From NCBI GenBank assembly GCA_029859385.1, contig JAOUDF010000149.1, positions 1 through 6,120 of the forward strand: a DNA stretch of 6,120 nt. Reading direction: 5' to 3'. This stretch comes from Nitrospirota bacterium (lineage in GTDB: Bacteria > Nitrospirota > JAOUDF01). Both the position numbers and the translations under genes were made by a program. Positions 5,218 through 6,120 of the stretch are shown piece after piece (positions within the stretch are counted from its first letter, which is position 1; every line of letters starts with the position of its first letter). The notes below the pieces were generated by a model, which was not told the DNA's origin, did not search any database, and was given only the letters and a program-made list of their open reading frames with translations.

Positions 5218-6120
5218 CTACCTGCCGGAAGATTCTTTCGGGCTTCCCTGCACTTGAGAGTGATCAGGCCGGGGTTGATGCAGAAAGATTGTTTTTTCCT
5301 GGAGGTAATCCTTGAACACTTTCATATCTTTTGATGAAAGCCTGAGTGCCGGAAGATTGGGCAGCTTGAGTGGGTCGATGGCCTTGCCGCCCTTTTGGAC
5401 CGAGAAAACAATATAGCTTCGCCCTTTTTTTGCAGAGCCGACATAGCCGACCACTGCACCTTGCTGAACCCTGCCCCCTTTGCTGATCCCTTTACCGAAA
5501 CTGCCGAGGTGCGTGTACTGGGTTATATAGCCGCCCTCGTGACGAAGCGTCAGCGTTCTTCCGCGCCCCTTTATGGAACCCAAAGAGCTCACCCGGCCGT
5601 CAGCCGTAGCCAGCACAGGAGTGCCCGGCAAGGCGCCATACTCCACGCTGTTGCCGCTACCGGAACCACGTACCGGGACTGATGCCGTACCCTGTCGTTT
5701 GTCGACCGGTGCCCTGAGAAACTGACGGCGGATGGAGTTCCCCTCCGGCGAATAATAGGCGCCCTTTCCCGGAGCGGCCTCATACCAGATAGCCGCCGAC
5801 TCCCTGCCGCCATTCACCAGTTCCGCCATGGCGAGGCGGCCGATGCCCTGGACCTTGCCGTCGCGCCATTTTTCCTCGTACAGTATCCGCCATTCGGCCC
5901 CGGGCCGCAGGTCCGATGAAAAATCGATCTCCCAGGCAAAGATGTCGACAAACTCCCGGGCCATGTCCTGCTCAACCCCGGCAGCAGCCAATGACGCATA
6001 GAGGGAAGAAACTACCGTTCCGCTGTGAACCGCCGGTTTCACCGTAACGACGAGCCTTTCCATCGAAGCGGTATAGGCGCCATCGTTCTCAACCACCGTC
6101 AACAGGTGTTCCGGGTCGGG
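5218..6120 (-). CDS. M23/LytM-like envelope protein with degenerate active site, 5' end outside window
   Basis: The frame is open to the right edge, so the true start and any signal peptide are not visible; 300 residues are seen. The N-terminal visible part (about 6048-5800) matches the Csd3-type middle domain of bacterial M23 peptidases (SLYASLAAAGV, EFVDIFAWEIDFSSDLRPG, WRILYEEKW). The C-terminal part (about 5742-5360) has the LytM beta-sheet core (GTPVLATADGRV, TLRHEGGYITQYTHLGSFG, GRVQQGAVVGYVGS, GKAIDPLKL). The first zinc-ligand motif (HxxxD before GTPV) reads GNSVE, with Gly at the His position (5653-5655) and Glu at the Asp position (5641-5643). The second motif (HxH) reads YIV (5407-5415). 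The accessory His in YTHL remains (5509-5511). It therefore looks non-catalytic, like the degenerate LytM proteins (EnvC, NlpD) that activate amidases; that role is an inference. The C-terminal extension (after about 5360) is basic and unstructured. It reads the same way as the operon but is separated by about 400 bp. Confidence 0.85.
   Translation of the reverse strand, partial: PDPEHLLTVVENDGAYTASMERLVVTVKPAVHSGTVVSSLYASLAAAGVEQDMAREFVDIFAWEIDFSSDLRPGAEWRILYEEKWRDGKVQGIGRLAMAELVNGGRESAAIWYEAAPGKGAYYSPEGNSIRRQFLRAPVDKRQGTASVPVRGSGSGNSVEYGALPGTPVLATADGRVSSLGSIKGRGRTLTLRHEGGYITQYTHLGSFGKGISKGGRVQQGAVVGYVGSAKKGRSYIVFSVQKGGKAIDPLKLPNLPALRLSSKDMKVFKDYLQEKTIFLHQPRPDHSQVQGSPKESSGR

Noticed and set aside
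1..6120. Insertion sequences, CRISPR arrays, tRNA genes, phage genes
   Set aside because: No terminal inverted repeats, regularly spaced repeats, transposase-like frames or tRNA-like folds were seen; the window reads as ordinary chromosomal respiratory and envelope genes.

Overview
The window reads almost entirely leftward (minus strand). It looks like a GC-rich bacterium that respires with many c-type cytochromes. Overall character points to Desulfuromonadia (Geobacter-like) or Nitrospirota. This is an inference from gene content: a CydA-like oxidase subunit without CydB but with c-type cytochromes, a PCP_red-domain protein, and a Csd3/LytM-like envelope protein. No rRNA or other firm marker is present.

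Right part (5218-6120, minus): the C-terminal part of an envelope M23/LytM-family protein whose 5' end lies beyond the window. Its zinc ligands appear to be replaced. Middle right (about 4819-5217): a 0.4 kb intergenic region with a good minus-strand sigma-70-type promoter (TTGACA, 18 bp, extended TATACA). A 10-bp palindrome and a pair of direct heptamers follow just downstream, so this is the probable control region of the operon to its left.

Operon (4818 down to 1, minus): (1) a soluble 199-aa protein with two PCP_red-like domains and a repeated C-terminal helix; (2-4) three consecutive single-TM proteins of 43, 41 and 35 aa, none annotated by long-ORF criteria but each with a strong Shine-Dalgarno sequence; (5) a 627-aa CydA-like integral membrane protein; (6) a membrane-anchored diheme cytochrome c; (7) a cytochrome c with three N-terminal TM helices and one heme; (8) the start of a secreted small cytochrome c that runs off the left edge. 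Spacing is tight: a 4-nt ATGA overlap between (1) and (2), and 15-nt gaps between (5), (6) and (7).

Most likely joint function: a non-canonical bd-like respiratory complex. The c-type cytochromes (6-8) would feed electrons to the CydA-like core in place of quinol, and the miniproteins would be accessory subunits analogous in size to CydX or CcoQ. The electron acceptor (O2 or something else) cannot be decided from sequence. The role of the PCP_red protein is unknown.
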